Shown here: positions 14,808-22,949 of the stretch, in pieces
Numbering within the stretch: position 1 is the first letter of the stretch
How the letters are laid out: each line of letters begins with the position of its first letter
Assembly: GCA_051881435.1 (NCBI GenBank)
Contig: JBJEPW010000038.1
Coordinates: 1-26,382, forward strand
DNA: 26,382 bases
Direction: 5' to 3'
DNA from: Fimenecus sp051881435
GTDB lineage: Bacteria; Bacillota; Clostridia; Oscillospirales; Acutalibacteraceae
The notes under the pieces: generated by a model
What the model was told of the DNA's origin: nothing
The model's input: the letters and a program-made list of their open reading frames with translations, nothing else
The model's database searches: none
Translations under genes and position numbers: made by a program

Positions 14808-15173
14808 TCAATCTTTTTGCGGCAAAATCCGGTCTAATTCCAAGGACTGTTCCGGGCTGTCCATAACTATATTCTTTGTGCTCGAACCTATCGTAAACCT
14901 CACGGGAATTTGATTATATACACAATCAATGTAATAGGATAATTCCATTCCTCTTAACTCTATTCCAGCATACTTTTGTTCAAATTCCGACGGATTCATA
15001 CACATACCGTTAACCGTCTGCATATCCGCTTCAACGCTCTCCATGGCCTCGATATAGTTTATATGCACTCCGTTATCCTGAATATCTTTCACGAACTGCA
15101 AAACATCTGAATTTTCATCTGAATAAACCTTGAAAAAAGCGGACGATGTTGAAAATTCCTCTATTTTTTCCAT
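14808..15173 (-). CDS. Small unknown protein at the end of the lipoprotein operon
   Basis: A protein of about 121 residues that I do not recognise. It has no signal peptide or membrane segment in this form and reads as a mixed alpha/beta soluble domain (AFFKVYSDENSDVLQFVKDI, ELRGMELSYYIDCVYNQIPV), ending MDSPEQSLELDRILPQKD. Start choice is uncertain. ATG at 15173 has AAAGG 7 nt upstream; an in-frame ATG at 15200 (130 residues) has a weak AGG closer in; the frame remains open to a TTG at 15266 overlapping the upstream gene. It follows the SurA/PrsA-like lipoprotein by 65 bp on the same strand, so it is likely the last protein gene of that operon, ahead of tRNA-Arg. No function is offered. Confidence 0.7.
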   Translation of the reverse strand: MEKIEEFSTSSAFFKVYSDENSDVLQFVKDIQDNGVHINYIEAMESVEADMQTVNGMCMNPSEFEQKYAGIELRGMELSYYIDCVYNQIPVRFTIGSSTKNIVMDSPEQSLELDRILPQKD

Positions 15174-15238
15174 TCCTTTGCCTTTCTTAAAATCGCGCAT
15201 AACGCCTGAATCCGATACTGCAATCGACTCTCCGCAAC

Positions 15239-16123
15239 TTATTCTGCGGTATAATTTTTTGCCCAATTATCCACAACTGTTTTAAATTCCTCGCCCTTCA
15301 TTTTTTCAAGGCACTCGGAGCGATAGGTTTCAAAATAACCGTATTCCTCACTGAAAACATCAATGCGGAGAACAAGAAAAACATAGCTTGAAAGCTGTAC
15401 TGCCGCCGCTTTGCCGACCTCGATTTTTTTGACTTCGTTGAAAAATCCCGTGGGGAGTGATTCATCGGAAAAAGAATAAACAACGGTATCGTGAACCTCT
15501 GTATTTTCGCCCAGCGAGCCCACCGCTTCTTCAATGGCAGTTCCGCTGTTCACCATTGACGCAACGGAATTAAAGGAGTTTACTGTATTTGTTTTCTGCT
15601 CCTCCGTCATTTCAACTGCTACGCCGTTTTCATCGGAATTGAACAAATATCCCGTTACAAAGCGGATTGCAGCGTAATTTTCCTCAAAAAACGCCTTTAT
15701 TTCTTCATCGCTTACAGGAGAGGTACCGTTCGCGCCGTAATATTCGGCAAGAAGGCACTTTTCATACTGCTGTGAAAGCACAATTTTATAAATTGTCTGC
15801 TTTGACACGCCTATGCTCTCGTAATACGCGCCGTAAAGATGCCACAAATCGTTAACCTCGGTGGAAACAGCCGCTTTTTGCGGTTTTGAGAGAGAAAGCC
15901 CTCTGTTATTAAATTCGGAATTTACCGCAACATATCTTACAACCCTTTCCTGCACGGTTTGGGTGTTTTCTTCGCCGCTTTTTTCCGCCAAATCCTTGAA
16001 ATACATATATATTTCGTTGTCGATTTTTTCGCCGTTAACGCTGATTTTTGCCTTGCCCGTACAGGAGGAAAGCAAAACTGCAAGCATTGACAAAACCAAC
16101 ACGAGCGAGGTAATTTTTTTCAA
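15239..16123 (-). CDS. SurA/PrsA-like lipoprotein (possible extracytoplasmic foldase)
   Basis: A 294-residue lipoprotein: signal peptide MKKITSLVLVLSMLAVLLSS then Cys21 in the lipobox LSSC. Residues 26-40 (AKISVNGEKIDNEIYMYF) match the start of SurA/PrsA-type chaperone domains, followed by a long helical region (residues 45-170). The part from about 150 onward (AAIRFVTGYLFNSDENG...VHDTVVYSFSDESLPTGF...EVGKAAAVQLSSYVFLVLRI) has the layout of a parvulin-type rotamase domain, but I cannot confirm its catalytic residues, so a chaperone without isomerase activity is possible. The start is TTG at 16123, supported by a strong GGGGAGGAG ribosome site 5 nt upstream. That site spans the stop of the preceding membrane-protein gene, only 2 bp away, so translation is probably coupled. 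Confidence 0.85.
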   Translation of the reverse strand: MKKITSLVLVLSMLAVLLSSCTGKAKISVNGEKIDNEIYMYFKDLAEKSGEENTQTVQERVVRYVAVNSEFNNRGLSLSKPQKAAVSTEVNDLWHLYGAYYESIGVSKQTIYKIVLSQQYEKCLLAEYYGANGTSPVSDEEIKAFFEENYAAIRFVTGYLFNSDENGVAVEMTEEQKTNTVNSFNSVASMVNSGTAIEEAVGSLGENTEVHDTVVYSFSDESLPTGFFNEVKKIEVGKAAAVQLSSYVFLVLRIDVFSEEYGYFETYRSECLEKMKGEEFKTVVDNWAKNYTAE

Positions 16124-16125
16124 TT

Positions 16126-16845
16126 TTACTCCTCCCCGCCGTGATTTTCCATATATTCTTTATAAAGCTTGTCCTTGAGCAGGCGCTTTTCGTTTTCAAG
16201 GCGGCGCTGTTCTTTAACCTTTTCGCGGTTTTTACCGATAATTCCGTTACGCAGGAAAGAAACGGTGAACATTCCAATCACAGAGCCCACGGAACAAACG
16301 ATAAAATCACACATTGTATCAATAAGCCCGTACTCCGTATCGGGAGCGGAGCATTGAAGGTTCATTCCGTAAATTCTGTCCATAGAAAACTCATATATTT
16401 CCCAGCCCACGGACAAAGCAAGGGCAAAGGTCAAAGCAAAGAGCGAGGACATAGCAGGTCCCAAGTCGCCGCGCTTGCGGTAAACGATATTTGCAAAATC
16501 ATAGCCGAACCACGCCGAAATAAACCCAGCTATAAAATGGGTGAGCACATCAATATGCTGAAAGGTTGTTCGGTTATTCACCGTTGAACCGATTACTACC
16601 GCCACAAAAATAAATACTGTAAGCATTGTTTGGGCGCTGTAATCCACCTCTATTATAAAGGACTTTTTGCCGAAAATCTGAAAGAAATCCCACAGATGGG
16701 TAAAAATAACTGCAAAAATTGCTTCGAGAAACTCAACAACAGAGCCGTGAAAGAGCCCGAAAACTCCCCAGCATATTATTATCGCGCGAAGTACAATCCA
16801 CAGTATTTTTTGAGATTTTGGTAAATATCCGAAGGATTTTATCAT
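16126..16845 (-). CDS. Polytopic membrane protein, DUF2238/YjdF-like
   Basis: A 239-residue integral membrane protein with about six hydrophobic segments, near residues 12-33, 36-55, 73-91, 101-121, 131-150 and 176-198. A charged, Lys/Arg/Glu-rich cytoplasmic tail runs from 204 to 239. Conserved-looking polar residues sit in the membrane parts: THFIAGF (102-108), GWEIYEFSMD (147-156) and LIDTMCDF (174-181). This pattern of His, Glu and Asp resembles DUF2238 (YjdF) proteins, whose function is not established. ATG at 16845 has GGTGG 7 nt upstream. It lies 23 bp after the beta-propeller lipoprotein and 2 bp before the SurA/PrsA-like gene, so all three are one transcription unit. The family name rests on motif memory; membrane topology is clear. 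Confidence 0.82.
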   Translation of the reverse strand: MIKSFGYLPKSQKILWIVLRAIIICWGVFGLFHGSVVEFLEAIFAVIFTHLWDFFQIFGKKSFIIEVDYSAQTMLTVFIFVAVVIGSTVNNRTTFQHIDVLTHFIAGFISAWFGYDFANIVYRKRGDLGPAMSSLFALTFALALSVGWEIYEFSMDRIYGMNLQCSAPDTEYGLIDTMCDFIVCSVGSVIGMFTVSFLRNGIIGKNREKVKEQRRLENEKRLLKDKLYKEYMENHGGEE

Positions 16846-16868
16846 TTGTCAGCCACCGTTCCGTAAGG

Positions 16869-18593
16869 TTATATTCTGAAACAGAAACACATTGCCGCCG
16901 TTTTTGAGCCGTCGCTCTTGGGGGACAGGTTTTTAAAGTATCCGTCGGTTGACAATGTACTGCCGGCGGCAAGAATCTGCCCGCCGCTGAGTATGCTGAC
17001 GGTGTTGAACTCGTCTTTATTACTGCCGCCGAAGCCCTGTGCGGAAATGAGCGTTCCCGAAGCGCTGTAACGCACTACAAAAGCGTCTGTTCCGCCTAAA
17101 TTACCGATAAGTCTGAAATCGCGGGTATTGGAGGAGGAGAAGCCCACCGCAACAATATCGCCTTCAGGTGTAATTGCAACATCGGTAAATCTTTCATCAC
17201 TGCTTCCCGTAAAGGATTTTGTCCATCCGATTGAGCCGTCGGAATTCCATTTAACGAGGATTGCGTCGCTGAAGCCCTTATTGCCCAAAGACGCCAAATC
17301 GCCGTCGGTGGAATTACTGCTGCCCACGGTAACACATCCGCCGTCCTTCGTTGCGGCAACTCCCGGGAAGCTTTCCGAGCCTGTTCCGCCCCAGCATTTG
17401 CCGAAAGCAACGGTCAAATCACTTTTAAACTTAAACACGCCGGCGTCTGCACTGCCTTTTCTGCTGAAGTATTCATTATCCGACATAAACATACCCGAAG
17501 CGAAAACATCGCCGCTGCTGTTTATATCAATATCCGAGAAATAGTCGCCGAAGCCGCCGACGCCCGCCTGCGCAAGCACATTTCCGTTACTGTCAAACTT
17601 TACCACAACGGCTTTTGACTTGCCGTAAGGAATTGCAAGGCTTTCACAGTCGCCGTCCTGCGAATAAGCAAAACCTGCCGCATATATATTCCCGTCAGGT
17701 CCCACAGCAACGCCGTAGAACGATTCGTTTGAATTTCCGCCCCAGCCCTTCGTAAATATCAAATCACCCGAGGCCGAATACTTTTGAATAAAGCCGTCAT
17801 ATTCCGTGCCGTGAAGCGAAACAAAATCAGAAGCTCTTGTTTCGCCCGCTACTACTATACTGCCATCGGACATTACGGCAATATCGTTTATACCGATTAC
17901 GCCGCTGCCTGTAATAATTTTCATCCATTCCTGCTTGCCGGACTTGTTGTATTTGCAAATTGCGCCCGAGCCGACATTCGCCTTTGCACCTGAGAAAGAA
18001 CCGTCACCCGAAGCGGTGTTATATCCTATAACGAAGCCGCCGTCGGGAGTTCCTGCCGACGCTTTCGCCGTATCGTTTCCGCTGCCCGACATAGTTTTTG
18101 AAATCAAAAGATTATTTGAGGGAGTATTATCAGGCAAAGAGGGACGGGAGGTTTCGGTTACAACATTTCCGCTGTTATCAGTTTGTGTTTCGCCCTTATC
18201 GTTTGTAACGGGAACGGTAACCACAAGCCCCGTTGTTGTTTCTACAGGTGAGGGTACAACTATTATGGTAGTCAGCACATTACCGTTTTCATCCTTGACA
18301 GCATTACCGTTCTGGTCTGTTACGGGGATACCTACCTCCTGCGGAATGTAGCGTATTGTAGTAACCTCTTTTCCGTTCTCGTCCGTTACGGGAACGCCGT
18401 TTTCATCGGTAACCACAACTATTTCCGTTTCGGGAACGACTTCAATCTGCTTGCCGTTTTCATCCGTTACCGGCACGCCGTTTGCATCGGTAACCACAAT
18501 GGGGTCAACCCCGCTCTTTTTACAGGCGGCAAAAACAACTGCAATAAGAACAAAAAGTATGGCCGGTATCAATATCAGTTTTTTACTTTTCAT
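16869..18593 (-). CDS. Lipoprotein with seven-repeat beta-propeller-like domain
   Basis: A 574-residue lipoprotein. Signal peptide MKSKKLILIPAILFVLIAVV ends at the lipobox FAAC (Cys24). Residues 30-160 hold tandem VTDENG-type repeats (VPVTDENGK), a Thr/Asn/Asp-rich stalk. Residues 165-574 contain seven repeats of about 58 residues. Each has a DG-I-AAG strand, a turn such as SSNSTDGDLASL or STLSTDGYFKNL, a DAFVVRYS-SG strand, and a closing GFGGS. Seven turn motifs are countable, which suits a seven-bladed beta-propeller; the fold is inferred. ATG at 18593 has GGAGGG 7 nt upstream and opens the signal peptide; a start nine codons further out is rejected. A promoter sits directly upstream. It leads an operon with a membrane protein and a putative foldase. 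A binding or sensing role at the cell surface is possible but unproven. Confidence 0.88.
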   Translation of the reverse strand: MKSKKLILIPAILFVLIAVVFAACKKSGVDPIVVTDANGVPVTDENGKQIEVVPETEIVVVTDENGVPVTDENGKEVTTIRYIPQEVGIPVTDQNGNAVKDENGNVLTTIIVVPSPVETTTGLVVTVPVTNDKGETQTDNSGNVVTETSRPSLPDNTPSNNLLISKTMSGSGNDTAKASAGTPDGGFVIGYNTASGDGSFSGAKANVGSGAICKYNKSGKQEWMKIITGSGVIGINDIAVMSDGSIVVAGETRASDFVSLHGTEYDGFIQKYSASGDLIFTKGWGGNSNESFYGVAVGPDGNIYAAGFAYSQDGDCESLAIPYGKSKAVVVKFDSNGNVLAQAGVGGFGDYFSDIDINSSGDVFASGMFMSDNEYFSRKGSADAGVFKFKSDLTVAFGKCWGGTGSESFPGVAATKDGGCVTVGSSNSTDGDLASLGNKGFSDAILVKWNSDGSIGWTKSFTGSSDERFTDVAITPEGDIVAVGFSSSNTRDFRLIGNLGGTDAFVVRYSASGTLISAQGFGGSNKDEFNTVSILSGGQILAAGSTLSTDGYFKNLSPKSDGSKTAAMCFCFRI

Positions 18594-18625
18594 CTGCGTT
18601 CCCTCCAAAAAGTATATCATTTAAA

Positions 18626-18654
18626 ATTCTATCATAAAACTGCGAATATTACAA
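18626..18654 (-). promoter_or_regulatory. Promoter of the propeller-lipoprotein operon
   Basis: On the minus strand TTGTAA (18649-18654) and TAGAAT (18626-18631) are 17 bp apart, with an extended -10 TG one base before TAGAAT. It lies immediately after the stop codon of the GH13 gene, so the lipoprotein operon starts independently of the carbohydrate genes. Confidence 0.65.
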
Positions 18655-18655
18655 G

Positions 18656-20521
18656 TTATTTTGCCAAGATTGTAAATGAACAGCCGTCAATAAAGACCTC
18701 GCCGTCCTTAACATCGCCCCTCATAAGAGAAACGGGATTTTTGAAATAATCGGGCAGACGGTATGTTATGGGATGTTCGTTTCGGTTGACAATCACCATA
18801 ATATCGCCGTTTTCATCGTGCCTCCTGAAAGCCACACAGCCCATAATAGACGATACGGGAGTGAAAACGCCCTTTTTGAACACAGGATTTTCACGCCTGA
18901 TTTTACCGAGAGCCCTGTAAAAATCTACCAGCTCCGTATTTTCGTTACCCCACGGATAACAGCCTCTGTTAAAGGGGTCCTTATAGCCCTGCATACCCGC
19001 CTCGTCGCCGTAGTAAACCGACGGAACACCGGGGAGAGTATATTGAAGCACGGCGGCGCATTTTAAAAGGCGAACGCCCTTTTCGTATGCTTCGTCACTC
19101 AGTGCGTGGGAGGACTGCCACTGCCTGTCGCGGTATTCACAGCTCTCTCCTGCAATTTTTGTTATTGCCCGCTCCGTATCGTGTGTGCCTATATGGTTCA
19201 TCATAACATCAAGGCACTCTTTGGGATAATTTTCAATTATCTGCATAACCGAAGACATAAACCTCTCTGCAACACCGCTGCGGCAAAAATCAAGCACGGC
19301 GTTTGCAAAGGGGTAATTCATTACAGAATCAAACTGTCTGCCTAAAAGATACCGCCTGCGACAGCCGTAGCTGTGCTTTGTTGTTGCGTCCTCCCAAACC
19401 TCGCCCATAAGAAGAGCGTCCGGCTTGGTTTTCTTTAATCTGTCACGCAGTTCGTCAATAAACACATCGGGCAGTTCATCTGCCACATCAAGGCGGAAGC
19501 CCTCTGCCCCCGCTTTAAGCCATTTTTCGATTATACCGCCCTCTCCGTTTATAAAACGGCGGTAATCCTCGCTCTCCTCGGTGACCTCGGGCAGGGTTTT
19601 AAAGCCCCACCAGCTTTGGTAATCATCGGGATATTTTTTGAATTTATACCAACTGTAATAAGGGCTTCCCTTTGAATTATAAGCCCCCACGGTATTATAT
19701 CTGCACTTTTTGTTAAAATACACGCTGTCATCTCCCGTGTGGGAAAAAACACCGTCAAGAATTATGTGTATATCCTGTTTTTTTGCCTCTCGGCACAAAG
19801 TTTCAAAATCCTTTTGCGTACCCAATACAGGGTCGATTTTATTGTAATCCGCCGTATCGTAGCGGTGATTTGAATGAGCCTCAAATATGGGATTAAGGTA
19901 AATGCAGTTTACCCCCAGCGACTTTAAATAGGGCAATTTTTGTGAAATTCCCTTTAAATCGCCGCCGAAGAAATCGTTATTGAGAACCTTACCGTCGGGA
20001 GTAGGTCGCCATTCAGGCTCGCCGCCCCAATCCTCACGCATTACGCGGTCTGACGGTACATTTTCCTTTTTTTCACCCGAAGAATAAAAGCGGTCGGGGA
20101 AAATCTGATATATAATTCCGCCTTTGAGCCAATCGGGCGTTTTGAAATCCTTTTCGGTTACGGTGAGCTGCCAATCGTTTCTCGCTCCGTAAGCCCCTGC
20201 AAAAGAGCCTGCGCCGTCCTCTGTTTCAAGGACACTGCTTCTGCCGTAAGAGGAAACGTAATCAAAATGATACCAATACAGCCCCTCACGCTCCACGGAA
20301 GTATGAATATCCCATATTTCGCAGTCCTCGCCGCACATTCCCGCCCAATACATAGGGCGTTCTTCAAAGCTTTCGTCGTCACGGCGAAGCATAAGATAGG
20401 CGCCGCTGCAACAAAATGAGCGCGGCAGACAAAGGCGAAAACAAATTTCCTCACCCTGCGATATACTGCCGAATATACTTTTAAAAAAAGAATCTCTTGA
20501 ATTATAAGGAATAAAGCTCAT
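18656..20521 (-). CDS. GH13 alpha-amylase-family glycosidase, neopullulanase-like
   Basis: A 621-residue cytoplasmic enzyme (no signal peptide) hydrolysing alpha-glucosidic bonds. Residues 1-125 are an N-terminal beta domain as in neopullulanase/maltogenic amylase relatives. The (beta/alpha)8 barrel starts at GGIIYQIFPDRFYSSG (134-149). Visible conserved regions are SNHRYDTADY (217-226), DGVFSHTGD (256-264), GFRLDVADE with nucleophile Asp345, LMGEVWE with acid/base Glu374, and IGTHDT with Asp448. GVPSVYYGDEAGMQG (498-512) and a C-terminal beta domain (550-621) complete it. All three catalytic acids are present. ATG at 20521 has GGAGGG 4 nt upstream. It follows the FGGY kinase by 66 bp containing a terminator hairpin, so its expression may depend on read-through. 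Imported maltodextrin or branched alpha-glucan fragments are the likely substrates; the exact subfamily cannot be fixed by eye. Confidence 0.93.
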   Translation of the reverse strand: MSFIPYNSRDSFFKSIFGSISQGEEICFRLCLPRSFCCSGAYLMLRRDDESFEERPMYWAGMCGEDCEIWDIHTSVEREGLYWYHFDYVSSYGRSSVLETEDGAGSFAGAYGARNDWQLTVTEKDFKTPDWLKGGIIYQIFPDRFYSSGEKKENVPSDRVMREDWGGEPEWRPTPDGKVLNNDFFGGDLKGISQKLPYLKSLGVNCIYLNPIFEAHSNHRYDTADYNKIDPVLGTQKDFETLCREAKKQDIHIILDGVFSHTGDDSVYFNKKCRYNTVGAYNSKGSPYYSWYKFKKYPDDYQSWWGFKTLPEVTEESEDYRRFINGEGGIIEKWLKAGAEGFRLDVADELPDVFIDELRDRLKKTKPDALLMGEVWEDATTKHSYGCRRRYLLGRQFDSVMNYPFANAVLDFCRSGVAERFMSSVMQIIENYPKECLDVMMNHIGTHDTERAITKIAGESCEYRDRQWQSSHALSDEAYEKGVRLLKCAAVLQYTLPGVPSVYYGDEAGMQGYKDPFNRGCYPWGNENTELVDFYRALGKIRRENPVFKKGVFTPVSSIMGCVAFRRHDENGDIMVIVNRNEHPITYRLPDYFKNPVSLMRGDVKDGEVFIDGCSFTILAK

Positions 20522-20536
20522 TATGCCCTCCGTAGG

Positions 20537-20575
20537 CAGAAAAACCGTAAAAAGGGGACTGTTCCCTTTTTACGG
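20537..20575 (-). terminator. Terminator between FGGY kinase and GH13 gene
   Basis: A perfect 12-bp stem, CCGTAAAAAGGG (20545-20556) with CCCTTTTTACGG (20564-20575) and a 7-base loop, is followed on the minus strand by TTTTTCTG. The GH13 ribosome site begins within a few bases of the T-run. It may end the tetR-kinase transcript or act as an attenuator for the GH13 gene. Confidence 0.75.
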
Positions 20576-20587
20576 AAATAGAGTTAA

Positions 20588-22207
20588 TTACTGAAGCTCG
20601 TTCAAAAGCTTAAAGTTTTCCTTGTTTGATTTATAGAGCTGTTTGAAAACTTCATAGTTTTTATCGTAAACAGACTTATTCTTCATATCGGGGGTATAAG
20701 TCTTTTCGGCGGGGATAAGCCTTTTTGCCTCGGCAATACTTCCTACAAGCCCTGCGCTTACGGCAATAAGCACCGCGGCTCCCACGGAGCCTACATTCTG
20801 CGGACTTGCAACGGTTTCAACAACTCTGCCCGTAACATCGGAAAGTATCTGACTTGTTACTGCGGACAGCGCGCCGCCGCCTACAAAACGGATTGTGTTT
20901 GAGGTTTTAATTTTCTTATCCTGAGCTTCAAGCATCCAGCGAAGGTGGAAGCAAACGCCCTCAACAACGGCTCTGATAAGCTCTGTTTTTCCCGTTTCAA
21001 GGCTTATGTTAAAGAACATACCTCTTGCGTTTGAATCCTCAAAGGGACAGCGGTTGCCGTGAAGCCACGGTGTGAAAATTACTCCGCCGCTTCCTGCGGG
21101 AATTGAATCAACAACAGCCATCATATAGTCATAAAGGTTGGTATAGACAACCTCCATATCCGCCTTTTTATGTTTAAGGTCGTGCTGTTTGTCAAGATAG
21201 AGGTCAATCTCATCTAACGCTAAATGGTCCTTTACCCACTCCACGCATTTGCCTGCCGTTTCCAGCTCTGCAAAGTAGTTATATCTGCCGTCCTCTGCGC
21301 CGACGGTTGCGGCAATCATTGCATTTGCATCAACGATACTCTTGTCAACAACCGTTGAAACCCAGCCTGATGTACCCTGATATACATGGGTATCGCCCAT
21401 ATTAACAGCACCTGCGCCCACGCCGATAAGGGTTGCGTCACCGCCGCCGCCGAATACAGGAATACCGGGAACAAGCCCTAATTCCTCAGCCTGCTGAGGA
21501 CGAAGTGTGCCCGCTTTTTCGGTGCAATCTATAATTCTTGCCAAATGCTCTGTTTTTACTCCGAACATTTTGCAAATTTCGGGGCTCCAGCAATGCTTGC
21601 CGTTTCTTATATCATAAAGCATTGTGGCAAAAGCAGAATCTCTTGTCATTACACACTCGCCTGTCATACGGCACACAAGATATTCCTTAACATCAAGCCA
21701 TTTATGTACCTTTGCGAAATTTTCGGGCTCGTTTGCCTCTACCCACTTATATTTCCACACAGGGTCCTTTACGCTTGCGGGAACTGCACCTGTTATTTGC
21801 AGGCAACGGAGAAGCTTTGGAACATTTGCGCCTGCAATCTGCGGTCCGTAAGCAAGACCTTTTTTAAGCTCTGCGCCTGCTCTCTGGTCCATATAGCTGA
21901 ACGCACGGCGAACATGGTTACCGTCCTTATCAACAAGCACAAGCCCCTGCATTTGCGAACAGAAAGAAATACCGTAAATCTTTGCGGGGTCTATCTTTGA
22001 CTTTTTGATAACGGTTTTTGAGGTAGAGCACATTGCCGCCCACCATTCGTCGGGATCCTGCTCCGCACCGCCGTTTGGTATAACATAAAGCTTATACCCC
22101 TCGCTGGCGGCCTCAACAAGCTCGATTTTATCGGAAATTTTGAAGAGACAGGTTTTAACGCCCGTTGTTCCGATGTCAAAAGCAAGAGCATAAATTTCTT
22201 TTTCCAT
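20588..22207 (-). CDS. FGGY-family carbohydrate kinase, xylulokinase-like
   Basis: A 539-residue ATP-dependent sugar kinase. The N-terminal FGGY domain has the phosphate-binding loop FDIGTTGVKT (10-19) and a substrate region SQMQG (84-88). The C-terminal actin-like domain contains GGGGDATLIGVGAG (253-266) with catalytic Asp257, FTPWLHGNRCPFEDSNARG (378-396) and FVGGGALS (441-448) of the adenosine site. Overall form is nearest to xylulokinases, but these usually have MHG where this has MQG, so another ketose or polyol is possible. ATG at 22207 follows the tetR stop by only 3 bp and its GGAG ribosome site lies inside the last codons of tetR, so the two are translationally coupled. A terminator follows. 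Phosphorylation of a sugar entering the pentose phosphate route is the likely role. Confidence 0.9.
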   Translation of the reverse strand: MEKEIYALAFDIGTTGVKTCLFKISDKIELVEAASEGYKLYVIPNGGAEQDPDEWWAAMCSTSKTVIKKSKIDPAKIYGISFCSQMQGLVLVDKDGNHVRRAFSYMDQRAGAELKKGLAYGPQIAGANVPKLLRCLQITGAVPASVKDPVWKYKWVEANEPENFAKVHKWLDVKEYLVCRMTGECVMTRDSAFATMLYDIRNGKHCWSPEICKMFGVKTEHLARIIDCTEKAGTLRPQQAEELGLVPGIPVFGGGGDATLIGVGAGAVNMGDTHVYQGTSGWVSTVVDKSIVDANAMIAATVGAEDGRYNYFAELETAGKCVEWVKDHLALDEIDLYLDKQHDLKHKKADMEVVYTNLYDYMMAVVDSIPAGSGGVIFTPWLHGNRCPFEDSNARGMFFNISLETGKTELIRAVVEGVCFHLRWMLEAQDKKIKTSNTIRFVGGGALSAVTSQILSDVTGRVVETVASPQNVGSVGAAVLIAVSAGLVGSIAEAKRLIPAEKTYTPDMKNKSVYDKNYEVFKQLYKSNKENFKLLNELQ

Positions 22208-22210
22208 TGT

Positions 22211-22873
22211 TTATTCTCCTCTGTTCTTGAGTGCAGATTTAATAAATTTCAAAACCTGCTCAATTATAAATTCATCTCTTTGGTGAGCGTCCTCACCGCA
22301 GAAAATTTTAAACCGTTCCTCATAATAGTCGCCTGCATACGAAAATTGCAGGGACATAAACAAATCGTCTATCAGAAACGCCGCCACTCTCGGGTCAATA
22401 TCCTTGCGGATTTCGCCGCTTTTCTGCCCCTCTTTTATGGCCTCAATATAGATTTCAGCCGTCATGGACTCCATTTCAACGGCAAACTGACGGGCAAGCT
22501 TTTTATCGTTAACGGCGGTCATACTGTTATAAAGCTTTATGAGTATTCCGTCCTCACGGGAGGCGGAGATAATCTCACGCAGAATTTTCTCCACCTTGAT
22601 TATTACATCTTCATCTGCCTTTGCCAGCCCCAAAAGAAGCTTTTCCATACGGCTGATGCTATGGTCAACGATTGTCAGAAACAAATCCTGCTTATTATCG
22701 AAATACTTGTATATAGCGCCCACGCTGACACCTGATTTTGACGCAATATTGCTGATGCTTGCGTCGTGATAGCCTTTTTTCGCAAACTCCATAGTCGCCG
22801 TTTCGATAATGCGTCGGCGCTTTTCGGGCGGAATATTATCAAATGTAGGTTTGTGATGCTTTTTTAAATCCAT
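22211..22873 (-). CDS. TetR-family regulator coupled to the FGGY kinase
   Basis: A 220-residue regulator. Residues 14-62 are the TetR helix-turn-helix domain (PEKRRRIIETATMEFAKKGY, then ISNIASKSGVSVGAIYKYFD with the hallmark IYKYF). The rest is an all-helical effector domain of usual length (ISRMEKLLLGLAKADEDVII, FLIDDLFMSLQFSYAGDYYE). ATG at 22873 is preferred over an in-frame TTG two codons upstream; AGGA lies 9 nt before it. The gene ends 3 bp before the FGGY kinase start, so it likely controls that kinase and possibly itself. Two copies of AGTATTTT, 31 bp apart upstream (22903 and 22934), could be binding sites, but no convincing palindrome was found. The effector is unknown. Confidence 0.9.
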   Translation of the reverse strand: MDLKKHHKPTFDNIPPEKRRRIIETATMEFAKKGYHDASISNIASKSGVSVGAIYKYFDNKQDLFLTIVDHSISRMEKLLLGLAKADEDVIIKVEKILREIISASREDGILIKLYNSMTAVNDKKLARQFAVEMESMTAEIYIEAIKEGQKSGEIRKDIDPRVAAFLIDDLFMSLQFSYAGDYYEERFKIFCGEDAHQRDEFIIEQVLKFIKSALKNRGE

Positions 22874-22949
22874 TCTCAATCATCCTGCGCAATGTATAAT
22901 AAAGTATTTTAACATATTAGAATAAAAATGTACAGTATTTTTTATTTTA

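Noticed and set aside
19735..19760. Asn-to-Ser change in GH13 conserved region I (DGVFSHTG in place of DGVFNHTG)
   Set aside because: From memory this variant is common in clostridial neopullulanase-like enzymes, and all three catalytic acids are intact, so it is not a sign of inactivation.
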